Shown one piece after another: positions 14,974-25,971 of a stretch of 64,000 nucleotides of DNA. The stretch lies in NCBI RefSeq assembly GCF_000341355.1, contig NC_020300.1, positions 930,001-994,000 of the forward strand. The letters run 5' to 3'. Within the stretch, counting starts at the first letter, position 1. Each line of letters begins with the position of its first letter. The stretch comes from Bartonella australis AUST/NH1. GTDB lineage: Bacteria; Pseudomonadota; Alphaproteobacteria; Rhizobiales; Rhizobiaceae. The position numbers were made by a program, and so were the translations under genes. The notes beneath the pieces were generated by a model that was not told where the DNA came from, did no database searches, and was given only the letters and a program-made list of their open reading frames with translations.

Positions 14974-17754
14974 TCATTTCTCTTCTTTAACGCTAACCGC
15001 CTCAAAATGCTCTTCGCTTTCACCGTCTAATTGGCCGGCGTGATCTTCAGGATCGGAAATACGCTCTACCGATACAACTTTTTCACCTTTCGCTGTATTG
15101 AAAATTTTTACCCCTTTAGTTGAACGACCGGCTATACGGATACCATCAACGGGAACGCGAATAAGCTGCCCCCCATCAGAAACCAACATAATCTGATCTT
15201 TTTCCTCTACCGGAAAAGCAGCTACTAATTTGCCAATTTCAGCTCTCTTGGACGGATCAGTTGCACGAATTCCTTTCCCGCCACGGCCCGAAATACGGAA
15301 TTCATAGGAAGAAGATCTTTTTCCGTAACCAAGCTCGCTAATTATCAAAAGCGTCTGCTCGTGAGCACTAAGTTCTGCGTAACGTTCATCACTTAATTCC
15401 GTTTCAGTTCCCTCTCCATTTTCATCAGCGACCGCAATATCTTCGGTATCAGCACCAGCTGCCCGCCGCTCCTGGAGCACCCGTTTAATGTAAGCGGAAC
15501 GCTCAGCTGATGTCGCCTCAGTATGCTCTAAAATCGTCATTGAAATGACCTTATCGCCGTCAACGACGTTAATACCGCGCACCCCTATAGAATTACGTCC
15601 CGCGAATACGCGAACATCAGTTACAGGAAAACGGATACACTGCCCGTTAGCTGTTGTCAGAACGACGTCATCAAGCTCCGTGCAGGTTTCTACAGAAAGG
15701 ATTTCATCTCCTTCTTCATCAAATTTCATCGCAATTTTACCATTACGATTAACTTGAACAAAGTCTGATAATTTATTCCTACGCACAGTCCCACGCGTTG
15801 TCGCAAACACAACATCCAGTGCGCTCCAGCTTGCCTCATCCTCCGGAAGAGGCATGATCGTTGTTATACGCTCATCTTTCTGTAAGGGTAACATATTAAT
15901 TAAGGCTCGCCCGCGCGATTGCGGTGTACCAACAGGCAAACGCCAAACTTTTTCTTTATAAACAATCCCGCGCGACGAAAAGAAAAGAACCGGTGTATGT
16001 GTATTAACTACAAATAAACGGGTTACAAAATCCTCCTCCTTTGTAGTCATGCCAGAACGCCCCTTACCTCCGCGACGCTGAGCGCGATACGTATTTAAAG
16101 GTACTCGTTTAATATAACCACTATGACTAACCGTTACCACCATATCCTCTGGCACGATTAAATCTTCATTATCCATATCGGCGCTACCAAAGCCAAATAC
16201 AGTACGCCGAGGAGTTGTAAATGTTTCGCGAAGAGCAGTCAATTCGTCTTTAACAATGTTCATAATCCGTGAACGCGACGCTAAAATAAGAAGATAATCA
16301 GCGATATCTACCCCAATTTTATTCAATTCATCCGCGACTTCATCACGCCCAAGTGCCGTCAACCTCTGTAAACGCAGTTCCAAAATAGCCCGCGCCTGCT
16401 CCTCAGATAAATTATATGTATTATCCTCGTGAATAATGTGCCGAGGATCATCAATAAGTTTAATTAAAGGCGCCACATCAGCAGCTAACCAACGCCGCTC
16501 CATTAACTGTATACGAGCTGTTTGCGGATCAGACGCTTTACGAATTAACGCTATAATTTCATCGATATTAGCGACGGCAATAGCAAGACCGACTAAAATA
16601 TGCGCACGTTCGCGAGCCTTACGCAAAAGATATTTAGTCCGCCGGCTCACCACTTCTTCTCGAAAAGCGACAAACGCGCGAAGCATATCGAGCAAAGTCA
16701 TTTGCTCAGGCTTTCCTCCATTTAACGCAACCATGTTACAACCGAAAGAAGTTTGCAGCGGCGTGTAACGATAAAGTTGATTCAAAACAATATCGGCAAC
16801 AGCTTCTCTCTTAAGTTCAATAACCACCCTGTACCCGTCACGATCAGACTCGTCGCGTAAATCAGAAATCCCCTCAATACGCTTATCTCGCACTAATTCA
16901 GCTATTTTTTCAATCATCGTTGCTTTATTAACTTGATAAGGTATTTCGCTTACGATAATTGCCTGCCGACCACTGCGAATTTCTTCAATATCGACCTTAG
17001 CGCGCATAATAATCGAACCGCGCCCTGTTTCATAAGCCGACCGAATACCCGAACGACCGAGAATAATAGCACCTGTCGGAAAATCAGGCCCTGGAATAAT
17101 CTCAATCATTTCGTCGAGTGTTATATCAGGGTTATCAATCAAAGCGATACACCCATTAACAACTTCGTCAAGATTGTGTGGGGGAATATTAGTCGCCATC
17201 CCCACAGCAATCCCGCCTGACCCGTTTACTAAAAGATTGGGAAAACGTGCTGGCAAAACCACGGGTTCATGTTCACGCCTATCGTAATTATCTTGGAAGT
17301 CGACAGTATCTTTACCGATATCAGTCAAGAGTTCTTCCGAAATTTTTTCTAAACGGCATTCAGTATAGCGCATAGCTGCGGGAGGATCACCATCAACAGA
17401 ACCAAAATTTCCCTGTCCATCAATCAATGGATTCCGCAGAGAAAAATCCTGCGCCATGCGCACTAATGCATCATAAATTGAAGCGTCACCATGGGGGTGA
17501 AATTTCCCCATTACTTCACCAACGACACCTGCTGACTTGCGATAAGACTTGCTGAAAGAAAGCCCCATTTCATTCATCGCATAAAGAATACGCCGGTGAA
17601 CAGGCTTAAGACCATCACGCACATCGGGCAGTGCGCGCGACACAATCACACTCATCGCATAATCGAGATAAGAGCGTTGCATCTCCTCTATAATACTGAT
17701 CGGCTCAACACCAGTCAGCGCATCACGTTCTGATAGCGAAGTAAGGTCGGTCAC
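14974..17754 (-). CDS. gyrA: DNA gyrase subunit A
   Basis: 926 residues. It is the breakage-reunion subunit of gyrase, which introduces negative supercoils together with GyrB. The catalytic Tyr lies in [13 protein letters not shown] (about 128-132), and C-terminal beta-pinwheel repeats, including [10 protein letters not shown], follow. In the quinolone-resistance region [13 protein letters not shown] residue 91 is Ala where E. coli has Ser83; this Ala is reported as natural in Bartonella and linked to reduced fluoroquinolone susceptibility. An acidic insert (about 755-790, rich in Glu/Asp/Ala) sits between C-terminal blades. Start ATG 17754. It leads the gyrA-coaD-ppi-ppi run. Confidence 0.97.
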   Translation of the reverse strand: MTDLTSLSERDALTGVEPISIIEEMQRSYLDYAMSVIVSRALPDVRDGLKPVHRRILYAMNEMGLSFSKSYRKSAGVVGEVMGKFHPHGDASIYDALVRMAQDFSLRNPLIDGQGNFGSVDGDPPAAMRYTECRLEKISEELLTDIGKDTVDFQDNYDRREHEPVVLPARFPNLLVNGSGGIAVGMATNIPPHNLDEVVNGCIALIDNPDITLDEMIEIIPGPDFPTGAIILGRSGIRSAYETGRGSIIMRAKVDIEEIRSGRQAIIVSEIPYQVNKATMIEKIAELVRDKRIEGISDLRDESDRDGYRVVIELKREAVADIVLNQLYRYTPLQTSFGCNMVALNGGKPEQMTLLDMLRAFVAFREEVVSRRTKYLLRKARERAHILVGLAIAVANIDEIIALIRKASDPQTARIQLMERRWLAADVAPLIKLIDDPRHIIHEDNTYNLSEEQARAILELRLQRLTALGRDEVADELNKIGVDIADYLLILASRSRIMNIVKDELTALRETFTTPRRTVFGFGSADMDNEDLIVPEDMVVTVSHSGYIKRVPLNTYRAQRRGGKGRSGMTTKEEDFVTRLFVVNTHTPVLFFSSRGIVYKEKVWRLPVGTPQSRGRALINMLPLQKDERITTIMPLPEDEASWSALDVVFATTRGTVRRNKLSDFVQVNRNGKIAMKFDEEGDEILSVETCTELDDVVLTTANGQCIRFPVTDVRVFAGRNSIGVRGINVVDGDKVISMTILEHTEATSAERSAYIKRVLQERRAAGADTEDIAVADENGEGTETELSDERYAELSAHEQTLLIISELGYGKRSSSYEFRISGRGGKGIRATDPSKRAEIGKLVAAFPVEEKDQIMLVSDGGQLIRVPVDGIRIAGRSTKGVKIFNTAKGEKVVSVERISDPEDHAGQLDGESEEHFEAVSVKEEK

Positions 17755-17792
17755 AATTTTAATGCTTTCAAATTAAAGAATCACTCCACTCT

Positions 17793-17822
17793 TTTATACC
17801 GAAAAATACACCAAAATGCCAA
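17793..17822 (-). promoter_or_regulatory. Probable gyrA promoter
   Basis: On the minus strand TTGGCA (17822-17817) and TATAAA (17798-17793) are 18 bases apart, about 39 bases upstream of the gyrA start. Both boxes match the sigma-70 consensus well. Confidence 0.6.
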
Positions 17823-18220
17823 TTTCATTCCTGTTCCAAAGAAGAAATTTAACAATAATTTTCAATATGTTATTCACCAGTATTAAAAATAGTGGATAAA
17901 ATGATCAGAATTTTCTCCCCTGAACCTTAAAAACATGAAATAAATAATTACAGAAACGCGCGCACACGAGCCAGCCTCGGTGCCGCTTTGAGCAATTATC
18001 TTAAACGGAAAATTATAACACCCTTGAGAGAAAAGCTATAGCCTCCGTTACAGCAGGTATTATTTTCAATTTTACCACAATTTCACGATACTGCCCTATC
18101 TTATCGGAGAATACCTCTATCCTCACAGAGCCTCCAACGCGTTACTTTTCATTTTCTGACCTTTAGCCGAAAACACCCCCCCGCGCTTCTTCTCTTAAAT
18201 AATAATACCACCTCAAATCA
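17823..18220. other. Spacer between gyrA and ssb
   Basis: About 400 bases without a gene. As I recall, many rhizobia carry a marC-family membrane protein gene between ssb and gyrA; I cannot recognise any remnant of it here. Confidence 0.45.
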
Positions 18221-18754
18221 TCAAAAAGGTACATCATCATCTAATTGACGAGAAAATCCCCCTTCTGGCTGAGTACCGCCTTGACCAAAACCGCCCCTCT
18301 GATCAGAATCACCGCTCCCAAAATTACCGCCACTGTAACCAGAGTTACCGTAGCCGCTGCCTGATTGATTAGCATCTTGCACATGTTCCCCGCTACTTGC
18401 TCCGCGATTATCAAGCATCTGCAATTCACCGCGGTACTTCTGCAAAACGACCTCTGTTGTATAACGATCATTACCGTTTTGATCTTGCCACTTGCGTGTC
18501 TGCAACTGACCCTCAATATAAACTTTGCCACCTTTTCTTAAATATTGTTCCACAACCTTGATAAGATTTTCATTAAAAATGACAACGCTGTGCCATTCGG
18601 TGCGCTCTTTGCGCTCATTCGTGTTACGATCACGCCAACTTTCTGAAGTGGCAATGCGTAAATTTGCCACTTGATCACCGGAATTTAGGCGGCGAATTTC
18701 AGGATCCGCGCCAAGATTACCAATTAAAATAACTTTATTAAGGCTACCAGCCAT
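18221..18754 (-). CDS. ssb: Single-stranded DNA-binding protein
   Basis: 177 residues: an OB fold (about 1-112; [38 protein letters not shown]), a Gly/Ser/Asn-rich flexible linker, and the acidic tip LDDDVPF that recruits repair and replication partners. It coats single-stranded DNA during replication, recombination and repair. ATG 18754 is preferred over GTG 18757, since GGAG stands eight bases upstream. It is divergent from uvrA, a common SOS-type arrangement, but I see no clear GTTC-N7-GTTC LexA box in the shared 224-base region. Confidence 0.96.
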   Translation of the reverse strand: MAGSLNKVILIGNLGADPEIRRLNSGDQVANLRIATSESWRDRNTNERKERTEWHSVVIFNENLIKVVEQYLRKGGKVYIEGQLQTRKWQDQNGNDRYTTEVVLQKYRGELQMLDNRGASSGEHVQDANQSGSGYGNSGYSGGNFGSGDSDQRGGFGQGGTQPEGGFSRQLDDDVPF

Positions 18755-18978
18755 CACATAAACTCCAGAATTTTAAACCGCCCCATTATAACAAAAGATG
18801 ATAACAACGCATAGTTTATTCGATTACTTTAAAATAAAAATACCACTATCTCTACCATTTCTCCCACAAAATCTACGTTTTTTATCTCATAAGGATAATA
18901 GAATAGATTGTAATTTCAAAAAAATGGCCTTATCTGACGTTTAGCGTTCGATTTTGTCTGCATATGTCAAGGATGAAC

Positions 18979-21888
18979 ATGCCTCATCAAAAATATATCT
19001 CTATTCGCGGCGCGCGTGAACACAACCTCAAAAATATTGATCTTAATCTCCCTCGTGAAAAACTAATTGTTATAACAGGGCCTTCTGGTTCAGGGAAATC
19101 ATCCTTAGCTTTTGACACAATTTACGCCGAGGGGCAACGTCGTTACGTTGAAAGCCTTTCCGCCTACGCACGCCAATTTTTGGAAATGATGCAAAAACCA
19201 AATGTTGATCAAATAGACGGGCTCTCCCCCACAATCGCTATTGAGCAAAAAACTACTACCCGTAACCCCCGCTCAACAGTTGGTACCGTAACTGAAATTT
19301 ACGATTATATGCGCCTCCTTTTTGCTCGTGTTGGCGTTCCCTATTCGCCTGTTACAGGCCTTCCTATCGGGAGTCAGACGGTTAGCCAAATGGTTGATCA
19401 AATTATGGTCCTACCAGAAGGGACGCGGATCTTTATTATGGCGCCTCTAGTACAAGGGCGGAAAGGCGAATACAAAAGAGAATTGATGGAACTTTTAAAA
19501 AAAGGATTTCAGCGTGTCAAAGTTGATGGAAAATTCTACGAAATCCCTGATGTTCCTCCCCTTGATAAAAAATATAAACACGACATAGATGTAGTAGTCG
19601 ACCGCATTATTGTGCATAATGACATCGCCTCCCGCTTAACCGACAGCATAGAAACCTGCCTGAAATTAGCAGATGGGATCGCAATTGCTGAAATGACGGA
19701 TCAGCCTTTAACAAAAAAAGGAACCGCTAAAGAACCCGCTAATAAATCAAAAAATGAAACTCATAAAAGATTTATTTTTTCGGAAAAATTTGCCTGTCCC
19801 GTGTCGGGATTCTCCATTCCTGAAATCGAACCACGCCTTTTTTCATTCAATAACCCCTTCGGCGCTTGTCCTATTTGCGATGGTCTTGGTACCCAAAAGA
19901 CAATTGATCCTGCAAGAATCGTTCCGAATGAAAATCTTACTTTGAAAGCCGGAGCAATTGCTCCTTGGTCTAAATCATCTTCACTCTACTATAAGCAAAT
20001 TTTAGAGGGATTAGGAGAAGCTTACGGGTTTAAACTCACAGATAAATGGTGTGCACTTTCAGATGAAGCACAACGTGCTATTTTATACGGCTCACAAACA
20101 AAAGAAATCACCTTTGCTTATAAAGACGGCGCGCGCTCTTATACGGCGACTAAATGCTTTGAGGGTATTATCCCAAACATGAAGCGGCGATGGAAAGAAA
20201 CCGATTCTGCGTGGTCCCGTGAAGAAATTGAGCGTTACATGTCTTCTTCGCCTTGTCCAGCTTGTAATGGTTACCGCCTAAAACCAGAAGCACTAGCTGT
20301 CAAAATCCACGGAATGCATATTGGACAAATATCGGAACTTTCTATTTTAAAAGCAGATGACTGGTTTGCTAATATCCATCAATATCTTGATGAAAAACAA
20401 CGTAATATTGCAACGCGTATTTTAAAAGAAATCCGCGAACGTTTGGCATTTTTAAATCACGTGGGGCTCGAATATCTGACTTTATCCCGAACTTCAGGGA
20501 CACTTTCAGGCGGAGAAAGTCAGCGTATTCGACTAGCATCCCAGATTGGCTCAGGTCTTATAGGTGTCCTTTATGTTTTGGACGAGCCATCTATCGGTTT
20601 ACACCAGCGCGATAATGAACGACTTTTAGAAACGCTGCGCCATCTACGTGACCTTGGAAACACAGTCATAGTTGTTGAGCATGATGAAGATGCCATTCTT
20701 GCTGCAGACTATATCGTCGATATTGGCCCTGCCGCAGGCGTTCATGGTGGAGAAATCATAGCCCAAGGCACACCGCAAGAAATCATCGATGATCCATCTT
20801 CCCTTACCGGCCAATATCTCTCAGGCAAAATGGCTATCCCTATTCCTATTCAGCGACGCAAAATATCAAAATCGCTTAAAGTGATTGGTGCTCGAGGCAA
20901 CAACCTTAAAAATATTAGTGCCAACATTCCTCTTGGAACCTTTACTTGCATAACGGGTATTTCAGGAGGAGGGAAATCAACATTTCTCATTGAGACCCTC
21001 TTTAAAGCTGCGTCGCGACATATTATGGGAAGCCATCAAAATCCAGCAAGCTATGATAAAATAGAAGGGCTAGAATTTCTTGATAAAGTAATTGATATTA
21101 ATCAGTCACCTATCGGGCGAACTCCACGTTCTAATCCAGCGACCTATACCGGAGCTTTTACTCCGATCCGCGATTGGTTTGCTGAGCTTCCAGAATCAAA
21201 AGCCCGCGGTTATCAAGCAGGGCGTTTTTCATTCAATGTTAAAGGAGGACGTTGCGAAGCCTGCCAAGGTGACGGCGTTATCAAAATTGAAATGCACTTT
21301 CTACCTGATGTCTACGTTACTTGCGATGTGTGCCAAGGAAAGCGTTATAATCGGGAAACACTAGAGGTGAAATTTAAAGGAAAATCCATCGCAGATGTCC
21401 TCGATATGACTGTCGAAAAAGCCGAGAAATTTTTCCAAGCTGTTCCTGCTATCCATAACAAAATGAAAACCCTCGTCGCAGTCGGGCTTGGTTATATTAA
21501 AGTTGGACAACAAGCTACGACGTTGTCCGGTGGAGAAGCGCAGCGTGTAAAGCTCGCCAAAGAACTTTCACGCAAAGCAACAGGCCACACGCTTTATATT
21601 TTAGACGAACCGACAACTGGCTTACATTTTCACGATATTTCTAAACTTCTTGAAGTATTGCACGAACTCGTTGAGCAGGGTAATACTGTTGTGGTCATCG
21701 AACATAACCTCGAAGTCATTAAAACAGCCGACTGGATTATTGATTTAGGACCAGAAGGCGGAGACGGCGGTGGCGAAATTGTTGCTTCCGGGCGTCCTGA
21801 AGATATTATTAATGTCTCCGATTCTTATACCGGAAAATTTCTGAAAAAATTCCTGTTGCGCCAACCTCTGTATAACTCAGACTCTTAA
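18979..21888 (+). CDS. uvrA: Excinuclease ABC subunit A
   Basis: About 969 residues. It is the damage-sensing ATPase of nucleotide excision repair. Two ABC modules are visible: Walker [10 protein letters not shown] and GISGGGKST, and signature motifs [10 protein letters not shown] and [10 protein letters not shown]. The second zinc finger (CEACQGDG...CDVCQGK) is intact. In the first finger the second Cys is replaced by Ser (CPVSG, codon 19804-19806), while the distal pair CPIC remains. Three in-frame ATGs (18964, 18973, 18979) compete; I chose 18979 because AAGGA lies six bases upstream, inside the longer frame. Confidence 0.95.
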   Translation: MPHQKYISIRGAREHNLKNIDLNLPREKLIVITGPSGSGKSSLAFDTIYAEGQRRYVESLSAYARQFLEMMQKPNVDQIDGLSPTIAIEQKTTTRNPRSTVGTVTEIYDYMRLLFARVGVPYSPVTGLPIGSQTVSQMVDQIMVLPEGTRIFIMAPLVQGRKGEYKRELMELLKKGFQRVKVDGKFYEIPDVPPLDKKYKHDIDVVVDRIIVHNDIASRLTDSIETCLKLADGIAIAEMTDQPLTKKGTAKEPANKSKNETHKRFIFSEKFACPVSGFSIPEIEPRLFSFNNPFGACPICDGLGTQKTIDPARIVPNENLTLKAGAIAPWSKSSSLYYKQILEGLGEAYGFKLTDKWCALSDEAQRAILYGSQTKEITFAYKDGARSYTATKCFEGIIPNMKRRWKETDSAWSREEIERYMSSSPCPACNGYRLKPEALAVKIHGMHIGQISELSILKADDWFANIHQYLDEKQRNIATRILKEIRERLAFLNHVGLEYLTLSRTSGTLSGGESQRIRLASQIGSGLIGVLYVLDEPSIGLHQRDNERLLETLRHLRDLGNTVIVVEHDEDAILAADYIVDIGPAAGVHGGEIIAQGTPQEIIDDPSSLTGQYLSGKMAIPIPIQRRKISKSLKVIGARGNNLKNISANIPLGTFTCITGISGGGKSTFLIETLFKAASRHIMGSHQNPASYDKIEGLEFLDKVIDINQSPIGRTPRSNPATYTGAFTPIRDWFAELPESKARGYQAGRFSFNVKGGRCEACQGDGVIKIEMHFLPDVYVTCDVCQGKRYNRETLEVKFKGKSIADVLDMTVEKAEKFFQAVPAIHNKMKTLVAVGLGYIKVGQQATTLSGGEAQRVKLAKELSRKATGHTLYILDEPTTGLHFHDISKLLEVLHELVEQGNTVVVIEHNLEVIKTADWIIDLGPEGGDGGGEIVASGRPEDIINVSDSYTGKFLKKFLLRQPLYNSDS

Positions 21889-22082
21889 GAAAATTATTGA
21901 ACAATACAGTGGCAGACAAAGACGGGGTTGTGCCCTTATCTAAGCTATTTTTTCCTGTACGCGCTCCCCGGTTTTTGCGTCCCGTAAAAGGACAGAACTT
22001 TACTCCATGTTTACGATAAAATCTTACCAACAAAAAACACACAATCACATTATTTCTGATTTTTCCACGCAAAAAGTATTCA

Positions 22083-22112
22083 TTGGTAAGCCCCGTAATT
22101 ACAAAGTAATAT
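22083..22112 (+). promoter_or_regulatory. Possible promoter of glnB-glnA
   Basis: TTGGTA (22083-22088) and TAATAT (22107-22112) are 18 bases apart and 28 bases upstream of the glnB start. The match is fair. No sigma-54 GG-N10-GC element was seen. Confidence 0.4.
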
Positions 22113-22140
22113 ATAACGGCTTAACTTTGAAGAGAAGATA

Positions 22141-22500
22141 ATGTGGGATATAATTTTAAATAAAAAAATTGAAGCTATCATAAAACTTTTTGAACTTGAC
22201 AAAGTGAAAGAAGCTCTTCAAAGAGTTGGTTTGCAGGGTAGCACTATGATAGAAGTAAAAAGCTTTGGCCTCCAACGAAGATGTATAAAACTCTATCACC
22301 GGGGAGTTAAATACATCGTCTATTTTCTGCCTAAAGTAAAAATTGAAATCACCATTCTTAATAAAACTCTAGAGAAAATTACTGAAGCAATATACAAAGC
22401 AATTCAAGCAAGGCATATTGGAGGCGGAAATATATTCGTCTCATCCATCAACGGTGCCACCTATATCTGTAACAGCGAGTCTAGCATTAATGCTCTCTAA
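22141..22500 (+). CDS. glnB: Nitrogen regulatory protein PII, degenerate
   Basis: 119 residues, aligned along its whole length to GlnB ([37 protein letters not shown]). PII senses 2-oxoglutarate and ATP/ADP and controls glutamine synthetase adenylylation and NtrB. The T-loop has an extra His (LYHRGVKY) and Tyr57 at the uridylylation position. Residues equivalent to E. coli D88, K90, R101 and R103, which bind nucleotide phosphates, are G95, N97, Y108 and C110, and H42 of the T-loop is Cys. Nucleotide binding is therefore doubtful. AGAGAAGA precedes the ATG closely; glnA begins 56 bases downstream. The frame is intact, so it is a degenerate or repurposed protein rather than a pseudogene. Confidence 0.85.
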   Translation: MWDIILNKKIEAIIKLFELDKVKEALQRVGLQGSTMIEVKSFGLQRRCIKLYHRGVKYIVYFLPKVKIEITILNKTLEKITEAIYKAIQARHIGGGNIFVSSINGATYICNSESSINAL

Positions 22501-22556
22501 AGATTTATGACATTTTCACCTTTTTATTCTCCCTCAGCCCAATAAGGAAATTAAAT

Positions 22557-23966
22557 ATGAAAACTGTATCAGATATCCTCAAGCAGATCGCCGATAATGA
22601 TATACACTTTCTCGACTTGCGCTTCACTGATCCACGAGGTAAATTACACCATGTTACAATGGATGTTGCTGAGGTTAACGAGGACCTATTCACCGATGGT
22701 GTTATGTTCGACGGTTCTTCGATTGCCGGCTGGAAGACGATTAATGAATCCGACATGGTATTAATACCAGATCCCCAAACTGCCCACCTGGACCCTTTTT
22801 TTGCTCAGTCTACTTTGGTCATACTTTGTGATGTTTTCGAGCCTATTTCTCGAGAATTTTATAGCAGAGACCCCCGTTCTATTGCCAAAAAAGCTGAAGC
22901 TTATATGAAATTTTTAAACATCGGTGACACAGTTAATATAGGACCAGAAGCGGAATTTTTTATCTTTGATGATGTACGCTATAAAACTGATCCCTACAAT
23001 ACAGGCTTTAAACTTGATTCAAGTGAACTCCCATCGAATGACGACACTGAATATGAAGTAGGCAATCTCGGCCACCGCCCACGTGTAAAAGGCGGTTATC
23101 TTCCTGTTCCTCCTATCGATTCTTGCCAAGATATGCGTTCTGAAATGCTTACTGCACTGACAGATATGGGTGTACGCGTAGAAAAACACCATCATGAAGT
23201 AGCTGCGGCCCAGCATGAATTGGGCATCCGATTTGACACTCTGGTTCGTGAAGCTGATAAAATGCAAATTTTTAAGTATGTTGTGCATCAGATCGCAAAT
23301 AGCTACGGGAAAACAGCCACTTTCATGCCGAAACCGATTTTCGGTGATAACGGCTCAGGTATGCACATTCACATATCGATCTGGAAAGATGGAAAGCCGG
23401 TCTTCGCGGGAAATAAATATGCTGGTTTATCAGAAACTTGCTTGTTCTTTATCGGCGGCATCATTAAACACGCGAAAGCCATAAACGCCTTTACAAACCC
23501 GTCCACAAATTCCTATAAGCGCTTAGTTCCTGGTTATGAAGCCCCTGTCCTTCTCGCATATTCTGCACGTAATCGTTCCGCAGCTTGCCGTATCCCATTT
23601 GGATCCCAGCCAAATTCAAAACGCGTAGAAGTTCGTTTTCCAGACCCAACCGCGAACCCATATCTGGCATTTGCAGCAATTTTAATGGCTGGTCTTGATG
23701 GCATCAAAAACAAAATTCAACCCGGGCAAGCTATGGATAAAAATCTTTATGAACTGCCTCCAAAAGAGCTCAAGGACATCCCTACAGTTTCAAGAAGTCT
23801 ACGTGAAGCACTTGAAGCTCTCGATAAAGATCGCGATTTCCTTAAAGCTGGAAATGTTTTTGATGACCAACAGATTAATTCTTATATTCAATTGAAAATG
23901 CAAGAAGTTACGCGCTACGAGGCAACTCCACATCCTGTCGAATTTGATATGTACTACTCTGTTTAA
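22557..23966 (+). CDS. glnA: Glutamine synthetase type I
   Basis: 469 residues. It makes glutamine from glutamate, ammonia and ATP as a dodecamer. Signatures: [18 protein letters not shown] (beta-Grasp latch), [10 protein letters not shown] (metal site), [16 protein letters not shown] (ATP/metal), [12 protein letters not shown] and [19 protein letters not shown]. The Tyr of DKNLYELPP is the adenylylation site, so GlnE-type control is possible even though the PII sensor upstream looks impaired. Start ATG 22557, after AAGGAAATTAAAT. It forms an operon with glnB. Confidence 0.97.
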   Translation: MKTVSDILKQIADNDIHFLDLRFTDPRGKLHHVTMDVAEVNEDLFTDGVMFDGSSIAGWKTINESDMVLIPDPQTAHLDPFFAQSTLVILCDVFEPISREFYSRDPRSIAKKAEAYMKFLNIGDTVNIGPEAEFFIFDDVRYKTDPYNTGFKLDSSELPSNDDTEYEVGNLGHRPRVKGGYLPVPPIDSCQDMRSEMLTALTDMGVRVEKHHHEVAAAQHELGIRFDTLVREADKMQIFKYVVHQIANSYGKTATFMPKPIFGDNGSGMHIHISIWKDGKPVFAGNKYAGLSETCLFFIGGIIKHAKAINAFTNPSTNSYKRLVPGYEAPVLLAYSARNRSAACRIPFGSQPNSKRVEVRFPDPTANPYLAFAAILMAGLDGIKNKIQPGQAMDKNLYELPPKELKDIPTVSRSLREALEALDKDRDFLKAGNVFDDQQINSYIQLKMQEVTRYEATPHPVEFDMYYSV

Positions 23967-24585
23967 AAAACAAACAATTTCATCCAATCCGGGAATGGAA
24001 GTCAAAAGCTTTCATTTCTGGGGAGTGTTTTTTTCATTTATGAATGATGACTTACCTGTTGCCTTTAATATAATAAATTGGGCTACTTGAGCCCGTTATT
24101 AAACTTTCTAAGATGCAAATCCAGCAACTTTCTTCTGTTTTTTATTCTCCCCTCATTGTACGAACGACCCAAAATTGAATAAAGAACAACGAAAATTCAT
24201 AATTCTAAATAGCAAAATCCTTTGAAAAACCAGCGCTGACGCCACCTTAATTCAACCTCTTTCTGAATCATTTGATGATCACTCTATCCGAAAAGCTTAA
24301 TAAATTCAGGATTTCGTTTAATTGTGAAAAAACCAACAGAACAGCTAATAAAAAATTATAAAAATCATTCAAACCCGAAGCTATGAAAGAAGATCTAGGA
24401 TACTTTTTGTATGTTCTGGAATCTACCGATATAGAAAATAACGAAAAAAAGCCTACCAAAATTAGCTTCTCATTCAAAGATAATCAGCGACATTTTATTT
24501 TTATAATAAGAACGATTCAATCTTAAATACAATAAACGAAGAAGTATTTTCTGGATTTTTAAAACTAAAAACTAAAAAAACTTAT
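23967..24585. other. Spacer between convergent glnA and atp12
   Basis: About 620 bases. A GGGCT/AGCCC hairpin near 24077-24092 may end glnA transcription, though no T tract follows. A 69-codon minus frame (24268-24477) has no Shine-Dalgarno and no resemblance to a family; I do not call it. Confidence 0.5.
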
Positions 24586-25368
24586 CTATGAATAAGCAAA
24601 AATAACTTCTGCTGCTGCTTTAAATTCAGAATTCTTGTAAGCGCGGCGCGTCATCACTTCCTCATCAATGCCCCATTGTTCCATCGTCCAATCTTCATCT
24701 AAATGCGCAATAGCCCAAGCCTTATCCAAACTGATTTTCCTTTCGGCTACAGCGAGAGCAATGAGAGCGGAACCGGTCAAAGTGGTTATCGTATGAAGCG
24801 CAGCAAGTATATAAGGAGATTCTATCCGACGTAAATAATTGCTCACCGCTTGAAGAACTTCCCGCGGTTGTTCAATATACATAAGCCCCTCTGCCAAATT
24901 AAAACGCGCACCAAGTTTTTCCTCTATCCAATCAAGTAAAAAATCCCACTGCTCGCACTGTCGTTTCACTAGTTCTTTCGGTGTTTGTGCACGATATAGA
25001 ATCATATCGCATGCAACAAAACGCAATAAGTCTTCGAAAATAGCTTGCATATCATCGGCTACCCCATCGATAACAGTGTTAACAAGGCGTGTAATCGGCA
25101 TTTTTACTGGATCAATGACCTCTTCTTGTATATCAAACTCCTGCACCACCAATGCCGCAAGCGTTTCCTTAGGCACAAAGAGGCAGCGCCTCGCAGGCGT
25201 TTTTACTGGGCTTCCATCCAATAATATAAAATAGTTCCCTCTCTCATACCTTGCATCCACTTTTTTATAAAACCGTTTAGGCAACGACTGGCGTGAAAAT
25301 TCTTGGGCTTTATGGATAAAATTATCTTTATCTGGTAACCCCTTAAAATCATCTAAAACTCCGCGCAT
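24586..25368 (-). CDS. ATP12-family chaperone for F1-ATPase assembly
   Basis: 260 residues, the length of bacterial ATP12 proteins. Family-typical stretches are RFYKKVDARYERGNYFILLDG near the N-terminus, MPITRLVNTVIDG in the middle, and the C-terminal HLDEDWTMEQWGIDEE. In mitochondria Atp12 binds the alpha subunit before F1 assembly; the alphaproteobacterial protein is thought to do the same. AGGAG precedes ATG 25368 by nine bases. In relatives an HAD-type phosphatase gene stands between rluC and this gene; here a 600-base gene-free gap takes its place. Confidence 0.88.
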   Translation of the reverse strand: MRGVLDDFKGLPDKDNFIHKAQEFSRQSLPKRFYKKVDARYERGNYFILLDGSPVKTPARRCLFVPKETLAALVVQEFDIQEEVIDPVKMPITRLVNTVIDGVADDMQAIFEDLLRFVACDMILYRAQTPKELVKRQCEQWDFLLDWIEEKLGARFNLAEGLMYIEQPREVLQAVSNYLRRIESPYILAALHTITTLTGSALIALAVAERKISLDKAWAIAHLDEDWTMEQWGIDEEVMTRRAYKNSEFKAAAEVIFAYS

Positions 25369-25971
25369 ATTGCTTTACTCCTGATCATTGCCGATAAATT
25401 GACCGCTTCCTACCGCTTAATCTACGTTATCTTACTGAAAAACGAATACCGCGCAATTATTCTGAAAAACACTAAACATCATTACGATAACTGGTTTATT
25501 CAGAGGTTATTTTTTCGCGATATAGCGTTTTATGTTTTCACTCCTATCTCTGTAAAATAATCCAAATGACTGTACGACAGCGGGCTTAAAAGATGCGCGA
25601 TCTCCTAATTATCATAATGTGAAGCTAGTACAAAAGCCGGAAATAACAGCGCTATACTTCCCTTTACTATACTAAGAAAAATGTTTGTATCTTACGCTAA
25701 AGTTGCCAGGATCCTCTAATTTCTAAATGAAATGCCGCTTCAAACTTAAAGAAAATACCCATTTATGGATAAAATTGCTGCCTGCCTCGCACTACCAACG
25801 CGAACTCTATCCCGCAAACGGTATTTTTTTATCAAATAATGAGCACGACAACGTGCCAAGCCCCTTTTGCAACTTAAGCCTAGAGTCAAATAATCCAAAT
25901 ATTTTATAAAAGAGTAAAAAACGCCCGTGAATATTACCACAATCATATAAGCAAAAATCCAAGGTTTTCCT
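25369..25971 (-). other. Gap where an HAD hydrolase gene is expected; no intact gene
   Basis: About 600 bases. Directly after the rluC stop a minus-strand ATG (25946) opens IVVIF, like the start of an HAD phosphatase, but the DxDxT motif that should follow is absent and the frame ends after 66 codons. No other HAD motif is readable. It may be an eroded HAD gene; the evidence is weak and rests mainly on position. Confidence 0.3.

Noticed and set aside
24268-24477. 69-codon minus-strand frame between glnA and atp12
   Set aside because: No ribosome-binding site and low-complexity Leu/Phe/Ser content in an AT-rich spacer.
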